Positions 33,906-43,732 of a stretch of DNA of 64,000 nt are shown here, piece after piece. Location: assembly GCF_025950085.1 (NCBI RefSeq), contig NZ_JAPDDS010000001.1, positions 372,001 to 436,000 on the forward strand, in the 5' to 3' direction. The translations under genes and the position numbers were made by a program. Below the pieces are notes generated by a model. That model was not told where the DNA came from. It was given only the letters and a program-made list of their open reading frames with translations, and ran no database searches. Position 1 is the stretch's first letter. Each line of letters opens with the position of its first letter. The stretch is from Luteolibacter flavescens. GTDB lineage: Bacteria; Verrucomicrobiota; Verrucomicrobiia; Verrucomicrobiales; Akkermansiaceae.

Positions 33906-34532
33906 ATGGCTGCCGCCGTGATCGAGCAATTGCGCAAGCAACTGCGGGAGAAATTCCCGCAGGCTCATGCGGCTTCTCCACTGGTTGGCGGGGAGACTGC
34001 GTCCGAGCAGCCTTTCGATCCGGCTTACTTTCCCGAGGGGGCGATCTCGGAGGTCATCGGCTCCGGCCTCGGCCTTTTGGTGACGGGGCTGTTGGGCGAG
34101 CCCCGGGAGGTCTCGCCGCTTCCGGATTTCATTCTCGTGGATGGCGGGGATCAATTCGATCCCGCTTCATTCACCCCCGAGGCCTGCTCCCGGCTGGTAT
34201 GGGTCCGGTGCGGCACTGCCGCGGAAATGCTGAAGGCGACGGACCTGTTGGTCCGGGACGCGAATGTCCCGTTCATCCTGCTGGATACCTGTGGGATCGC
34301 CCGCCGGGACTTGAGCGGCATCCCGGCTTCGGCGTGGTGGCGGCTGAAGCTGGCGGCCGCCACGGGAAATTGCAGGCTCGTCGTCATGTCGCCCGTGGCG
34401 CAGGTGCCCTGTGCCGCGGTGAGGGTCGCCCTGAATGCACGGCTGGGCTTGGAAGATCTGGAGCTTCCCCGCCGCGAGTTGGTCGCACGGCTGCGGGTGG
34501 TGCCGGAGCGGATGAAACGTGTGAAGGGATGA
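33906..34532 (+). CDS. imuA: ImuA-like SOS mutagenesis protein
   Basis: This 208-residue RecA-fold relative lacks a good Walker A. It corresponds by context and pattern to ImuA/SulA-like proteins that precede imuB-dnaE2. Visible segments are YFPEGAISEVIGSGLGLLVTGLL, FILVDGGDQFDPASF, LVWVRCGTAAEMLKATDLLVRDANVPFILLDTCGI and RLVVMSPVAQVPCAAVRVAL, matching successive strands of the RecA-like core. ImuA helps recruit the mutasome in translesion synthesis. It follows the LexA-like box and precedes imuB by 6 bases. Confidence 0.82.
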   Translation: MAAAVIEQLRKQLREKFPQAHAASPLVGGETASEQPFDPAYFPEGAISEVIGSGLGLLVTGLLGEPREVSPLPDFILVDGGDQFDPASFTPEACSRLVWVRCGTAAEMLKATDLLVRDANVPFILLDTCGIARRDLSGIPASAWWRLKLAAATGNCRLVVMSPVAQVPCAAVRVALNARLGLEDLELPRRELVARLRVVPERMKRVKG

Positions 34533-34538
34533 CGTGTC

Positions 34539-36023
34539 ATGTTCGCTGCGCTCCATTTCCCCGATCTCACCGTCATGGCGGCATTGCGGGCTTCACCCGG
34601 TTCGCACGGCCAGCCCTGCGCGGTGCTGGAGGCGGATGTCGATCCCGGGGCGATCTTGGAAAAGGTCACGCTCGCCTTGCAGGCCGTGAACGACGCGGCC
34701 CGGATGACGGGCATTTCCGCAGGCTGGCCGCTCAACCGCGCGCTGGTCCGCTGCCCGGATCTGAAGGTGCTCGCGCCGGATCCGGCGGGGGAGGCGGATC
34801 TCTTGCGGCAGTTGGTAGAAGCCGCGGAAGGCATCACTCCCGACATCGAGGTCACGGCAAAGGACACGCTGCTACTGGACCTGTCCCGCACGTCATCCCG
34901 GCATGCAGCCCGGCTCGCGGATCTGGAAGTGGCGGATGCGTGGCCGCTCCACGTGCGTGCCGCCACGCCGGATCTGGCACGTCTCGCCGTGCGGCACGAG
35001 AGCTGCCATGGCCGCACGGTAACGCCGCGGAAGATCGCCGCGCTGCCGGTGGCGCTCCTGAATTTCCTGCCGGATGGCGCGGCGCTCCTGCCGCTCTTGA
35101 AAGACTGGGGACTCGCGACCCTCGGCGATTTCATGCGGCTGCCGAGGCAGGACCTCACCTCCCGGCTAGGCCCGCAGGCCGGCTCGTGGCACGACCTGCT
35201 GCATGGGAAAACCTGCCGTCTGCTACGGCTCCATCGGCCGCCGGAAAGCATGGCGCAGTCCATGGACTTCGAGGAGCCGCTGTCCGGCACCGAGCCGCTG
35301 GTGTTTGCCTTCAAGCGACTGCTCCATGCCCTCTGCGCGCGGCTGGCCGCGAGGTATGTCGCGGTGAAGGCATTGAAGATCGTCTTTCATCTGGAGCGGG
35401 GAGCTTCGTTTGCCCGCGAGATCCGTCTGCCGGAGCCCCGGGTGGAGGAAGGGGAATTGCTCCGGCCGATCCAGGTGCTGCTGGATTCCCTGAAGACCGG
35501 CAGCAGCGCAACCGGACTCTCGCTCGATGTGGAAACCACGCTGCCCACCGCCGCGCAGCGCGATTGGTTCATCCGCCAACTCCCTCAGCCGGAGCGCTGG
35601 TCGGATACCTTGGCGCAGTTGGAGGCATTGCTGGGTCCAGGCAAGGTCGGCATCCCGGTGCCACCGCTTTCCCATCGACCGGACGATTTCAAGCTCCTCC
35701 CGGCGGACGGGCATTCACCGGCAGACCGGGCAGGGTTCTTTCCTGCGAATTCGCTGCCTCTCCGTCGCTTCCGCCCGGTCGCGCCGGTGATGGTGGCCGC
35801 CGATGCTCATCCCCGTCAGCCGCGTCCCTTGGCTTTGCTCACGGGGCCGTGCCGCGGACAGATCATGGAAACGCGGGGGCCGTTCCGCCATTCCGGACAC
35901 TGGTGGGATCCCGGAACCGCGTGGCAGAGGATCGAGTGGGACGTCCGCCTGGCGAATGACCAACTCCTGCGGCTCGCCTTCACGCCGCCGGACCAGTGGG
36001 TGATCGATGGACTCTACCAGTGA
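34539..36023 (+). CDS. imuB: ImuB, Y-family polymerase-like mutasome subunit
   Basis: This 494-residue protein is related to Y-family polymerases but catalytically dead. The N-terminus MFAALHFPDLTVMAALRASPG replaces the metal-binding FXXVDMDCFFA of active enzymes. The family signatures are visible: helix-hairpin-helix region LKDWGLATLGDFMRLPRQDLTSRLG, then the little-finger domain MDFEEPLSGTEPLVFAFKRLLHALC. Near the C-terminus are the ImuB motif LPLRRFRPVAP, a GPCRGQIMETRGPFRHSGHWW segment and WVIDGLYQ. ImuB bridges the sliding clamp, ImuA and DnaE2 during error-prone repair. No obvious QLxLF clamp motif stood out. Confidence 0.9.
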   Translation: MFAALHFPDLTVMAALRASPGSHGQPCAVLEADVDPGAILEKVTLALQAVNDAARMTGISAGWPLNRALVRCPDLKVLAPDPAGEADLLRQLVEAAEGITPDIEVTAKDTLLLDLSRTSSRHAARLADLEVADAWPLHVRAATPDLARLAVRHESCHGRTVTPRKIAALPVALLNFLPDGAALLPLLKDWGLATLGDFMRLPRQDLTSRLGPQAGSWHDLLHGKTCRLLRLHRPPESMAQSMDFEEPLSGTEPLVFAFKRLLHALCARLAARYVAVKALKIVFHLERGASFAREIRLPEPRVEEGELLRPIQVLLDSLKTGSSATGLSLDVETTLPTAAQRDWFIRQLPQPERWSDTLAQLEALLGPGKVGIPVPPLSHRPDDFKLLPADGHSPADRAGFFPANSLPLRRFRPVAPVMVAADAHPRQPRPLALLTGPCRGQIMETRGPFRHSGHWWDPGTAWQRIEWDVRLANDQLLRLAFTPPDQWVIDGLYQ

Positions 36024-36069
36024 GCGATGAAGCCATGGCAGATCGCGGATCCAGCACGCTCTCGAAAGG

Positions 36070-39000
36070 ATGAAAGCCAGCCTTCCATTCCATGAGTTCC
36101 ATGCCCGCTCGGCATTCTCCTTCCTGCGGGGGGCGAGCGATCCGGAGCTTCTCATGGAGCAGGCGGCGCGGGTCGGCCTGAGCACGATCGCCCTCACGGA
36201 TCACGAGGGATTCTACGGTTCCGCGCGTGCCTATCATGAAGCGGGGAAGCGTGGCATCCGTGCCATTACCGGGGCGACCTTGGAGCTGGATGGCGCGCAT
36301 GTGCCGGTGATCTGCACCACGCGGAAGGGCTACCGCATTCTCTCCCGTCATCTCACGAACCGTCATTTGAAGGAGATCGTGGAGCACGATGAAATGAATG
36401 GCGGCGACTTGGTAGCCCTGACCGGTGACCGCGAAGGGCCGGTGATGCGACACCTGCTCCGCGACGACCGGGACGCTGCACTCCAGGCAGCGCGTGGCCT
36501 GGTCCAATTGTTCGGCCAGGGGAATGTGTATGTGGAGCTTCTCCGCCATGGCCTGCGCGACGATGCGAAGCTCAACCGCGCCCTCGTCGATCTGGCGCGC
36601 CACCTGCGCCTGCCGCTGCTGGCCAGCAATGCCCCGCTGTATACGATGCGCGAGGACCGGTTGCTCGCAGATGCCTTCACCTGCCTGCGCCATCACACCG
36701 CGCTGGATGCCGCGGGCAGGCTGCTGGAGCCAAATGGGGAACGTCACCTGAAGTCGCCCGCCGAGATGGCGAGCCTCTTCGCCGATATCCCGGAAGCCTT
36801 GGAAAACACGCGTGAACTCGCGGAGCGAGCCACCTTCACCTTGGAGAAGCTAGGCTACGAATTTCCCTGCCATGAAGACGAGACAGGGCGGCTCATGTCA
36901 TTGGACGAGCAGACCAAGCGCCTGATCGAAGAATGCGATGACGGTGTGAAGTGGCGCTACGGCAAGATCACTCCGAAGATCAAAGGACAACTGGAGAAGG
37001 AAATCACACTGATCGGTCGGCTGCAGCTTTCGGGCTACTTCCTTATCGTGCAGGACATCGTGAGATACGCCCGCAGCCAGAAGATCCTCTGCCAAGGGCG
37101 AGGCTCCGCAGCGAACTCGGTCGTCTGCTATGTGCTCGGCATCACCAGTGTCGATGCCGTGGCGAACGATCTTGTCTTCGAGCGCTTCCTCTCGGAAGGT
37201 CCCAGCAAGAGCGAATACAAGTCCTGGCCGGACATCGACATCGACTTTCCCTCCGGAGATCAGCGCGAGAAAGTCATCCAGTATGTCTTCCGCAAGTATG
37301 GCGCGCGCGGTGCGGCGATGACGGCGAATGTGATCACCTATCGCGGGCGCTCCGCCTTCCGCGAGATGTCAAAAGTCCTGGGATTTCCGCCGTCGATTGC
37401 CGACCGGTATTCAGCGCTCGGCAGCACGCCTCATCACTGGGCGGAGTCCGATGACAAGAACCCAAAGACAGCGGCAGAGTTGGAAGCGGAGCGGAAGGAA
37501 GCCTTCGAAGCCAGGATGGCCAACCTCTTGCCACCCTCGCATCCGCGGTTGGCGGCCTTGGAAAAACTCTACCATGCCGTACTCGGGCTTCCGAGGCACC
37601 TGGGCCAGCACTCCGGCGGCATCGTGATCTGCAACCAGGGTCTCGATGAAGTCGTGCCCATCCAGCCCGCGAGCATGCCGGGCCGCACCATCGTCCAGTG
37701 GGACAAGGATGACTGCGAGGATCTCGGCCTCGTGAAGATCGACCTGCTGGGGCTCGGCATGCTGGCTGCGATGGAAGAAATGATCGAGGTCCGCCGGCGG
37801 AAGGAACCGGACTTCGATCTGGCAGGCATCGATCTCGATGACCGCCGGGTTTACGACATGCTCCATCGCTCCGATACGGTGGGCACCTTCCAAGTGGAGT
37901 CACGCGCGCAGATGGCAACGCTGTCGATCCTGCTGCCGAATAAATTCTACGAGGTCGCAATCCAGGTCGCGATCGTGAGACCGGGGCCGATCGTGGGGAA
38001 GCTGTTGCACCCCTATTTAAAAAGGAGGAGGGGTGATGAGAAGCCCGATTGGATCACTCCTGAGTTTGAGCCGATCTTGGATAGGACATTGGGCGTTCCG
38101 CTGTTCCAAGAGCAGGTCTTGAAGATGGCCGAGAAGATCGCCGGCTTCACCGGTAATGAGGCGGCGGAACTCCGTCGGGCGATGTCCTTCAACCGCTCGG
38201 ACAAGCGGATGAGAGAAGTCACCGCAAAACTCAGAGAACGCATGGCCGAGCGGAATGTCGTCGAAGAGGTGCAGGAGAAGGTGATCCACGCCATCGGGAA
38301 TTTCTCGCTCTACGGCTTTCCGGAAAGCCACGCCCTGTCCTTCGCTTCCATCGCCTACTGGTCGTGCTGGTTCAAGGTTCACGAGCCCGCCGCCTTCTAC
38401 TCAGGGCTGCTCAACAACCAGCCGATGGGATTTTACTCGGCGCATTCACTCATCCAGGACGCGAAGCATCACGGGATGAGGATACTCCCCGTCTCGTGCC
38501 TGCATAGCGCGGTGATGACGGAGGTGGTGGATGATTCGACCATCCGCTTGGGGCTGCATCGCTTGCGCGGTGTTTCAAAAGAGACGCAGGATAAAATCGA
38601 GAGGGAGAGACAGCGGGAGCCATTCGATTCCTTGGAGGATTTCCTCAGGCGTGTGGCACCGAATGCCAAGGAGCGGAGGATTCTCGCGAAGTCGGGAGCC
38701 TTGAACGATCTCCCGGAACTCGGGCACCGCCGCAAGGCGATGTGGCAGGTCGAGTTGCCGCTTTTCGAGGATCTGTTAGATCCTGTCGGCCGGAAAACCG
38801 GGGAGGGGAGCGAGGTGCTGGCTCCCATGAGCATGCCCGAGAGGCTCGCATCGGACCTGGCGATCCAGGGAGCCTCCACCGGCCCGCATCCCATGAAGCT
38901 ATGGCGGCGGAGCCACACGGAGCTGAAGCTGGCGAATGCTGCGGAACTCCAGACCCTGCCACACGGCATGCCCGTGAGGGTGGGCGGGCTGGTGATCTGC

Positions 39001-39252
39001 CGTCAGCGTCCGGGCACGGCGAAGGGGCACTGCTTCATCTCCCTGGAAGACGAGACCGGCATCTCGAATCTCTTCGTCAAGAAGGAGACCTTCCAGCGGT
39101 TGCGATTGGTCATCGTCAGCGAATCCTTCCTGATGGCAGCCGGGCGGGTGCAGATCTCGGAAGGCGGGCAAAGGACGGTCTATGTCGAAGACGTCCTACC
39201 CCTGCCCGGCGCGGAGCCCCACCACGCCGCGGAGTCGCACGACTTCCACTGA
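36070..39252 (+). CDS. dnaE2: Error-prone DNA polymerase III alpha-like DnaE2 (ImuC)
   Basis: This 1060-residue C-family polymerase performs mutagenic lesion bypass with ImuA and ImuB. It is shorter than replicative DnaE1 (~1160). The N-terminal PHP domain is FHEFHARSAFSFLRGASDPELL and TIALTDHEGFYGSARAY. The palm holds the catalytic aspartates in SWPDIDIDFPSGDQREKV, and CQGRGSAANSVVCYVLGIT is the phosphate-binding loop. The thumb/finger part has QVAIVRPGPIVG and FRRAMSFNRSDKRM-like RRAMSFNRSDKRM. The OB domain near the end begins VRVGGLVICRQRPGTAKG, and the chain closes with the typical ESHDFH. GAAAGG precedes the ATG. Confidence 0.95.
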   Translation: MKASLPFHEFHARSAFSFLRGASDPELLMEQAARVGLSTIALTDHEGFYGSARAYHEAGKRGIRAITGATLELDGAHVPVICTTRKGYRILSRHLTNRHLKEIVEHDEMNGGDLVALTGDREGPVMRHLLRDDRDAALQAARGLVQLFGQGNVYVELLRHGLRDDAKLNRALVDLARHLRLPLLASNAPLYTMREDRLLADAFTCLRHHTALDAAGRLLEPNGERHLKSPAEMASLFADIPEALENTRELAERATFTLEKLGYEFPCHEDETGRLMSLDEQTKRLIEECDDGVKWRYGKITPKIKGQLEKEITLIGRLQLSGYFLIVQDIVRYARSQKILCQGRGSAANSVVCYVLGITSVDAVANDLVFERFLSEGPSKSEYKSWPDIDIDFPSGDQREKVIQYVFRKYGARGAAMTANVITYRGRSAFREMSKVLGFPPSIADRYSALGSTPHHWAESDDKNPKTAAELEAERKEAFEARMANLLPPSHPRLAALEKLYHAVLGLPRHLGQHSGGIVICNQGLDEVVPIQPASMPGRTIVQWDKDDCEDLGLVKIDLLGLGMLAAMEEMIEVRRRKEPDFDLAGIDLDDRRVYDMLHRSDTVGTFQVESRAQMATLSILLPNKFYEVAIQVAIVRPGPIVGKLLHPYLKRRRGDEKPDWITPEFEPILDRTLGVPLFQEQVLKMAEKIAGFTGNEAAELRRAMSFNRSDKRMREVTAKLRERMAERNVVEEVQEKVIHAIGNFSLYGFPESHALSFASIAYWSCWFKVHEPAAFYSGLLNNQPMGFYSAHSLIQDAKHHGMRILPVSCLHSAVMTEVVDDSTIRLGLHRLRGVSKETQDKIERERQREPFDSLEDFLRRVAPNAKERRILAKSGALNDLPELGHRRKAMWQVELPLFEDLLDPVGRKTGEGSEVLAPMSMPERLASDLAIQGASTGPHPMKLWRRSHTELKLANAAELQTLPHGMPVRVGGLVICRQRPGTAKGHCFISLEDETGISNLFVKKETFQRLRLVIVSESFLMAAGRVQISEGGQRTVYVEDVLPLPGAEPHHAAESHDFH

Positions 39253-39334
39253 AGATGCGTTCTCGCCCGTCAATAATTGCCTCTCCGGTGATTTTTCAAG
39301 TGCGGGGGACCCGGGGGCGGATTATCCCGTGCGC

Positions 39335-40078
39335 ATGCTTCTCGGCGTCAATATCGACCACGTGGCCACGCTGCGGCAGGCGCGCTATGCCTTGCTCCCG
39401 GACTCGCCGAATGCCGAGCCGTCGCCCTTGCAGGCGGCGCTCGATGCCCGGGAGGGTGGGGCGGACTCGATCACCATCCATGTCCGCGCCGACCGCCGGC
39501 ACATGCAGGATCGCGATGCCTTCGAGGTCCGCAAGGGCTGCCCGCTGCCGGTGAACCTGGAAATGGGCGTGACCGCCGAGATGACGAAGCTCGCCCTGGA
39601 TCTCAAGCCGGAGTTCGCGTGCCTGGTGCCCGAGACCCGCGAGGAGGTGACCACGGAGGGCGGCCTCGATGTCGCCGGGCGTCTCACCGAGGTGAAGGCC
39701 TGCGTGAAGATCCTTCAGGACCACGGCATCCGCGTGTCGCTCTTCATTGATCCGGATCTCCATCAGATCGAGGCAGCCTCGCAATGCGGTGCGGAGATGA
39801 TCGAACTGCACACCGGTTGCTTCGCCAATGCTATCGACGCTGAACTGGAGCGCGAGATCAGCCGCCTGATCGAGAGTGCGAAGGCCGGTCACGCCGCGGG
39901 CATCCAGGTGAATGCGGGGCACGGCATCAATTACACGAATATCTTCCGCCTCTTCGCGGTGCCTCACCTCACCGAGTTGAATATCGGGCACACCATCGTC
40001 TCGCGCGCGATGCGCGTCGGCTTCGCGACGGCCGTGCGGGAAATGAAAGAACTCATGGCGGGATACCCGGAAGCATGA
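39335..40078 (+). CDS. pdxJ: Pyridoxine 5'-phosphate synthase
   Basis: PdxJ condenses 1-deoxyxylulose 5-phosphate with 3-amino-2-oxopropyl phosphate to form pyridoxine 5'-phosphate. This 247-residue barrel starts with the family signature LLGVNIDHVATLRQAR, has SITIHVRADRRHMQDRDAF, NLEMGVTAEMTKLAL and CLVPETREEVTTEGGLDV, and ends in VNAGHGINYTNIFRLFAVPHLTELNIGHTIVSRA. The open frame extends upstream into the dnaE2 end, but the ATG at 39335 is the correct start. It overlaps acpS by ATGA, as in many bacteria. Confidence 0.96.
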   Translation: MLLGVNIDHVATLRQARYALLPDSPNAEPSPLQAALDAREGGADSITIHVRADRRHMQDRDAFEVRKGCPLPVNLEMGVTAEMTKLALDLKPEFACLVPETREEVTTEGGLDVAGRLTEVKACVKILQDHGIRVSLFIDPDLHQIEAASQCGAEMIELHTGCFANAIDAELEREISRLIESAKAGHAAGIQVNAGHGINYTNIFRLFAVPHLTELNIGHTIVSRAMRVGFATAVREMKELMAGYPEA

Positions 40079-40458
40079 AGCTCTTTGGCATCGGCATCGA
40101 CGTGGTGGAGGTCGAGCGCATCGAGTCCTCGATGGCGGAATTCGGCGAGCGCTTTGCCATCAAGATTTTCACCGAGGGCGAGCGTGCCTACTGTAGTTCG
40201 CAGAAGCGCCCGGCGATCCATTACGCGGCCCGCTTTGCTGCGAAGGAAGCCGTGGCGAAGGCCTTCGGCACCGGCATCGGCAAGGACCTCGGCTGGCTCG
40301 ACATGGAAATCGTCCGGAAGGACAGCGGTGAACCGGAACTTGTTCTGAGCGGTGTGGGGATGGCCTATGCCAAGCAGAAGGGTATCGCCGAGGTGAAGAT
40401 CAGCCTGACCCACGCCCAGCACTACGCCGCAGCGAATGCGGTGGCACTCGGCGAGTGA
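40075..40458 (+). CDS. acpS: Holo-[acyl-carrier-protein] synthase
   Basis: AcpS transfers 4'-phosphopantetheine from CoA to the acyl carrier protein. The 127-residue protein has the two signatures GIGIDVVEVERIESS (Mg ligand Asp9) and YAARFAAKEAVAKAFGTGIG (Glu ligand), and ends with VKISLTHAQHYAAANAVAL. Its start overlaps the pdxJ stop by four bases, giving translational coupling. It is convergent with mfd. Confidence 0.95.
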   Translation: MKLFGIGIDVVEVERIESSMAEFGERFAIKIFTEGERAYCSSQKRPAIHYAARFAAKEAVAKAFGTGIGKDLGWLDMEIVRKDSGEPELVLSGVGMAYAKQKGIAEVKISLTHAQHYAAANAVALGE

Positions 40459-40471
40459 GTGACCGGCCCGC

Positions 40472-43400
40472 TCAGAGCGCGCGCAGCATTTCCAGGGCTT
40501 CGTGGAGCTTCTGCTTCGTGTCCGTGGAGGTGAGGCGCGGGAAGCGGCGGCCTTCCAGCATGATGTAGTCGCCACCGCGCTGGAGCATCAGGCGCTGGCC
40601 CTTGATCTCCACGGAGGCCACGCCCTTGCCAGCGGCGACGAGGCGGATGCGTCCGACGGTGATCAGGTTTTCGGCGGGCTCCGGGAGTCGTCCGAAGCGG
40701 TCCCGCCAGCGTGATTCCATCTGGTCGAGGTCCTTCTCCACCATGCTCTCCGCGAGCTCGCGGTAGGCGCTCACGCGGAGCTGGGTTTCATCCAGCCAGC
40801 CGCTCGGCAGATACGCGGGCAACAGCGGCCCGTCCCCGGATCCGCGGGCAAATTCCGCTTCGGAGAATGCCACGAAGTCGCTGCGGAAGGTCGCTTCCAC
40901 GCGGGCCTTCGGCGTCTTGCCCTGCAGGCGGTCCACCGATTGGCGGAGGAGTTGGCAGTAGAGATCGAAGCCCACCGCCGCGATGTGGCCGCTTTGCTTC
41001 GTGCCTAACAGATTGCCCGCTCCCCGGATCTCGAGGTCGCGCATGGCGATCTTGAAGCCGGAGCCGAGGGCGGTGTATTGCTTGATGGCGTGGATGCGTT
41101 TCCGCGCGTCGCCCGCGGTGATGAAGTCTCGCGGCAGCAGGAGGATGGCGTAGGCTTTTTCACCTGCACGGCCCACGCGGCCGCGGAGCTGGTAGAGATC
41201 CGCGAGGCCGAAGCGGTCGGCGCGATCGATCAGGATCGTGTTCGCATTCGGGATATCGATGCCGGTCTCGATGATGGTGGTCGCGAGCAGGATGTCGGCT
41301 TCGCCGTGGACGAAGTTCCGCATCACCACTTCCAGCTCGTCCTTATCCATCTGGCCGTGGCCGACGAGGATGCGGGCCTCGGGGACGAGTTCCTGGAGCT
41401 TCTTCCGCATCATCTCGATGCTCTTCACCCGGTTGTGCAGGAAGAAAACCTGCCCGCCGCGCTTCATTTCCCGCAGGATCGCATCGCGGATGATGCGCTC
41501 GTCATACTGCACCACGCTGGTGTGGACGGGCACGCGGTTCGGCGGCGGCGTATCGATGGTGGACATGTCGCGCGCGCCCATCAGCGCCATGTAGAGCGTG
41601 CGGGGGATGGGCGTGGCCGACAGCGTCATCACGTCGATGCTGCGGAAGAGTTCCTTGAACTTCTCCTTGTGCTTCACGCCGAAGCGCTGCTCCTCATCGA
41701 CGATCGCGAGGCCGAGATTCTTGAAATGCACGTCCCCGGAAATGAGGCGGTGCGTGCCGATGACGATGTCCACCGAGCCATCCGAGAGACCTTGGATCGT
41801 CTGCCTCACCTGCGCCGGCGTGCGGAAGCGATTCAGTAGGTCAACGCGGATCGGATAGTCGCTCATGCGCTCGCGGAAGGTCCGCCAGTGCTGCTCGGCG
41901 AGCACGGTGGTGGGCACCAGCAGCGCCACCTGCATGCCACCGGTAGCTGCCTTGAATGCCGCGCGGATCGCCACCTCGGTCTTGCCGAAGCCGACGTCTC
42001 CGCAGATCAGTCGATCCATCGGCTTGGCCGATTCCATGTCGCGCTTCGATTGCTCGATCGCGCGGCGCTGGTCGGGCGTCTCGGTGTAGTGGAAGGAGTT
42101 TTCGAATTCCCACATCCACCGCGAGTCGGGCGGGTGAGGGGTGCCGGGCTCGGCCTGCCGCTCCGCCTGGATGCGCAAGAGCTGGGCGGCGTAGTCGAGG
42201 ATGGATTTCTCGGCGCTCTTGCGGATGTTTTTCCATGCCGCTCCGCCGAGCTTGTTCAGCTCCGGGGTCTTGCCACCGAGGCCGACGTATTTCGCGACGA
42301 GGTGTGCCTGATCGATGGGGACGGAAAGCAGGCCGCCATCCTTGTACTCGATGCTGATCTCCTCGCCGCTCTCACCGGGAGCGATGCCGCGGAAGCGCCC
42401 GATGCCGTATTCGTAGTGAACGACCAGATCGCCCTCCTCGATGTCATCGAGCGAGGCGCGGGCCGTCAGGATGCGTTTCGTCTCCTGACGGCTGCGCTTG
42501 ATCGTGCCAGGAGTGCGGTAGCGGCCGAAGAGCTCGCTGGAAGAAAGCACCGCCATCCGCACGGACTGCACGGTGAAGCCCTGGATCAGCTCGCCACGCA
42601 GGCGGATGACGTGGGCCACGGCCTCATGTCCTGCCAGCTCCAGGAAGCGGTCTTCCTCGCCCTTGTTAGAGAAAACCATCCCGACCCGCCAGCCGAGCGC
42701 GCGCCACTCATCGATCTGGTCGAAGAATCGCTGGCGACGGCTTTGCTCCAGCACGAAGTCTCCCGCCTCGAAGGTGCCGAGCGGGCTGCCGTAGCATGCG
42801 ATGGAGAAATCTTCCTCGCCGCAGCCTTCCGGGGCACCCGAGATGATCCTCACCCCGGCCTCGACATCGGCATCCTCGAAGGCGATCCGGACGTCGCCCT
42901 TTCTAACATAATCCGCGACCGTTGCCTCGAGTTCAGGCTCCGCGAGCAGCAGTTCGGCCTGTGGCAGTTTTCCGATCGAAGCCTGTGTATCGACATCGAA
43001 CTCCCGCAGGGAATCCACCTCGTCGCCGAAGAATTCGATGCGCAGCGGTCGGCCACCTTGCCATGGGAAAACATCGAGGATGCCGCCGCGGACCGCGAAT
43101 TGCCCGCGCCCTTGCACGGTGGTCACGCGGTCGTAGCCGTGAGCGGAAAGCTTCGCCGCGAGATCCAGCGGATCCGCCCCGGCACCCTGCTTCACCACGA
43201 TGCGGCTGCCCGCCAGTTCGGTGGGTGAGGGGGCTCCTTGGGAAAATGCCTCCGCGCCACAGAGAATGACGAAAGCGTCGCGCTGTGATGCCGTATCCAG
43301 CACTTCGAGCCGCAGTGCCGCCGACTCGGGATCGGAGAGCTGCCCGCCCTCAAGCTCCACCGGCATCTCGGGAAGGTCCGCCGCATCGATGCCCCACATC

Positions 43401-43645
43401 TCCAGTTCCGCGGCCAGTCGCTCCCGCTGCCGGGGCGCATCGCAGACCAGCCACAGCCGCTTCTTCCCGGACGTCGTCAGGTGCTTGCAGATGACGGCGG
43501 CGAGCCATGCGTGGGCGGCCTCGTCGATGTGGTCGAACACGACGATTCCCTCGCCCGAGACCGCATGGGTCAGGCGCTGCGCGAAATCCGGCTGCTCGAT
43601 CGCCCGCTGCAGCCAGTCATCCTGGTCGTCCGCCTTGCGGGGCAC
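40472..43645 (-). CDS. mfd: Transcription-repair coupling factor Mfd
   Basis: Mfd removes RNA polymerase stalled at DNA damage and recruits UvrA. The order is a UvrB-like N-terminal part (QGRGQFAVRGGILDVFPW, IEFFGDEVDSLREFD), a Tudor-like RNAP-interaction domain (EGDLVVHYEYGIGRFRGI), RecG-like helicase motifs (CGDVGFGKTEVAIRAAF, IVDEEQRFGVKHKEK, TLSATPIPRTLYMAL, LLATTIIETGIDIPNANT, LYQLRGRVGRAGEKAYA) and the TRCF domain at the end. I prefer the GTG at 43645, preceded by GGAG with 5-base spacing, giving 1057 residues. The frame stays open to an ATG at 43798, but that would overlap the promoter of the divergent gene. Confidence 0.95.
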   Translation of the reverse strand: MPRKADDQDDWLQRAIEQPDFAQRLTHAVSGEGIVVFDHIDEAAHAWLAAVICKHLTTSGKKRLWLVCDAPRQRERLAAELEMWGIDAADLPEMPVELEGGQLSDPESAALRLEVLDTASQRDAFVILCGAEAFSQGAPSPTELAGSRIVVKQGAGADPLDLAAKLSAHGYDRVTTVQGRGQFAVRGGILDVFPWQGGRPLRIEFFGDEVDSLREFDVDTQASIGKLPQAELLLAEPELEATVADYVRKGDVRIAFEDADVEAGVRIISGAPEGCGEEDFSIACYGSPLGTFEAGDFVLEQSRRQRFFDQIDEWRALGWRVGMVFSNKGEEDRFLELAGHEAVAHVIRLRGELIQGFTVQSVRMAVLSSSELFGRYRTPGTIKRSRQETKRILTARASLDDIEEGDLVVHYEYGIGRFRGIAPGESGEEISIEYKDGGLLSVPIDQAHLVAKYVGLGGKTPELNKLGGAAWKNIRKSAEKSILDYAAQLLRIQAERQAEPGTPHPPDSRWMWEFENSFHYTETPDQRRAIEQSKRDMESAKPMDRLICGDVGFGKTEVAIRAAFKAATGGMQVALLVPTTVLAEQHWRTFRERMSDYPIRVDLLNRFRTPAQVRQTIQGLSDGSVDIVIGTHRLISGDVHFKNLGLAIVDEEQRFGVKHKEKFKELFRSIDVMTLSATPIPRTLYMALMGARDMSTIDTPPPNRVPVHTSVVQYDERIIRDAILREMKRGGQVFFLHNRVKSIEMMRKKLQELVPEARILVGHGQMDKDELEVVMRNFVHGEADILLATTIIETGIDIPNANTILIDRADRFGLADLYQLRGRVGRAGEKAYAILLLPRDFITAGDARKRIHAIKQYTALGSGFKIAMRDLEIRGAGNLLGTKQSGHIAAVGFDLYCQLLRQSVDRLQGKTPKARVEATFRSDFVAFSEAEFARGSGDGPLLPAYLPSGWLDETQLRVSAYRELAESMVEKDLDQMESRWRDRFGRLPEPAENLITVGRIRLVAAGKGVASVEIKGQRLMLQRGGDYIMLEGRRFPRLTSTDTKQKLHEALEMLRAL

Positions 43646-43700
43646 GCGTTCTCCGTAGCCTGCATTTGCCGCGGGCCAAGCCCGAAACCGCGGATTTTCA

Positions 43701-43732
43701 ACACATGTGTCATTTTCGACACGGAAATCCAC
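43701..43732. promoter_or_regulatory. Palindromes between mfd and the glycosyltransferase-phosphatase gene
   Basis: The perfect palindrome ACACATGTGT (43701-43710) is followed by the inverted pair TGTC-N6-GACA. Both lie in the divergent spacer, so a regulator serving either gene may bind here. This is based on symmetry only. Confidence 0.3.

Noticed and set aside
34199..35959. 586-codon plus-strand frame overlapping imuA/imuB
   Set aside because: It is in a different frame from imuA and imuB, is Gly/Ala/Arg-rich, and has no recognisable domain.
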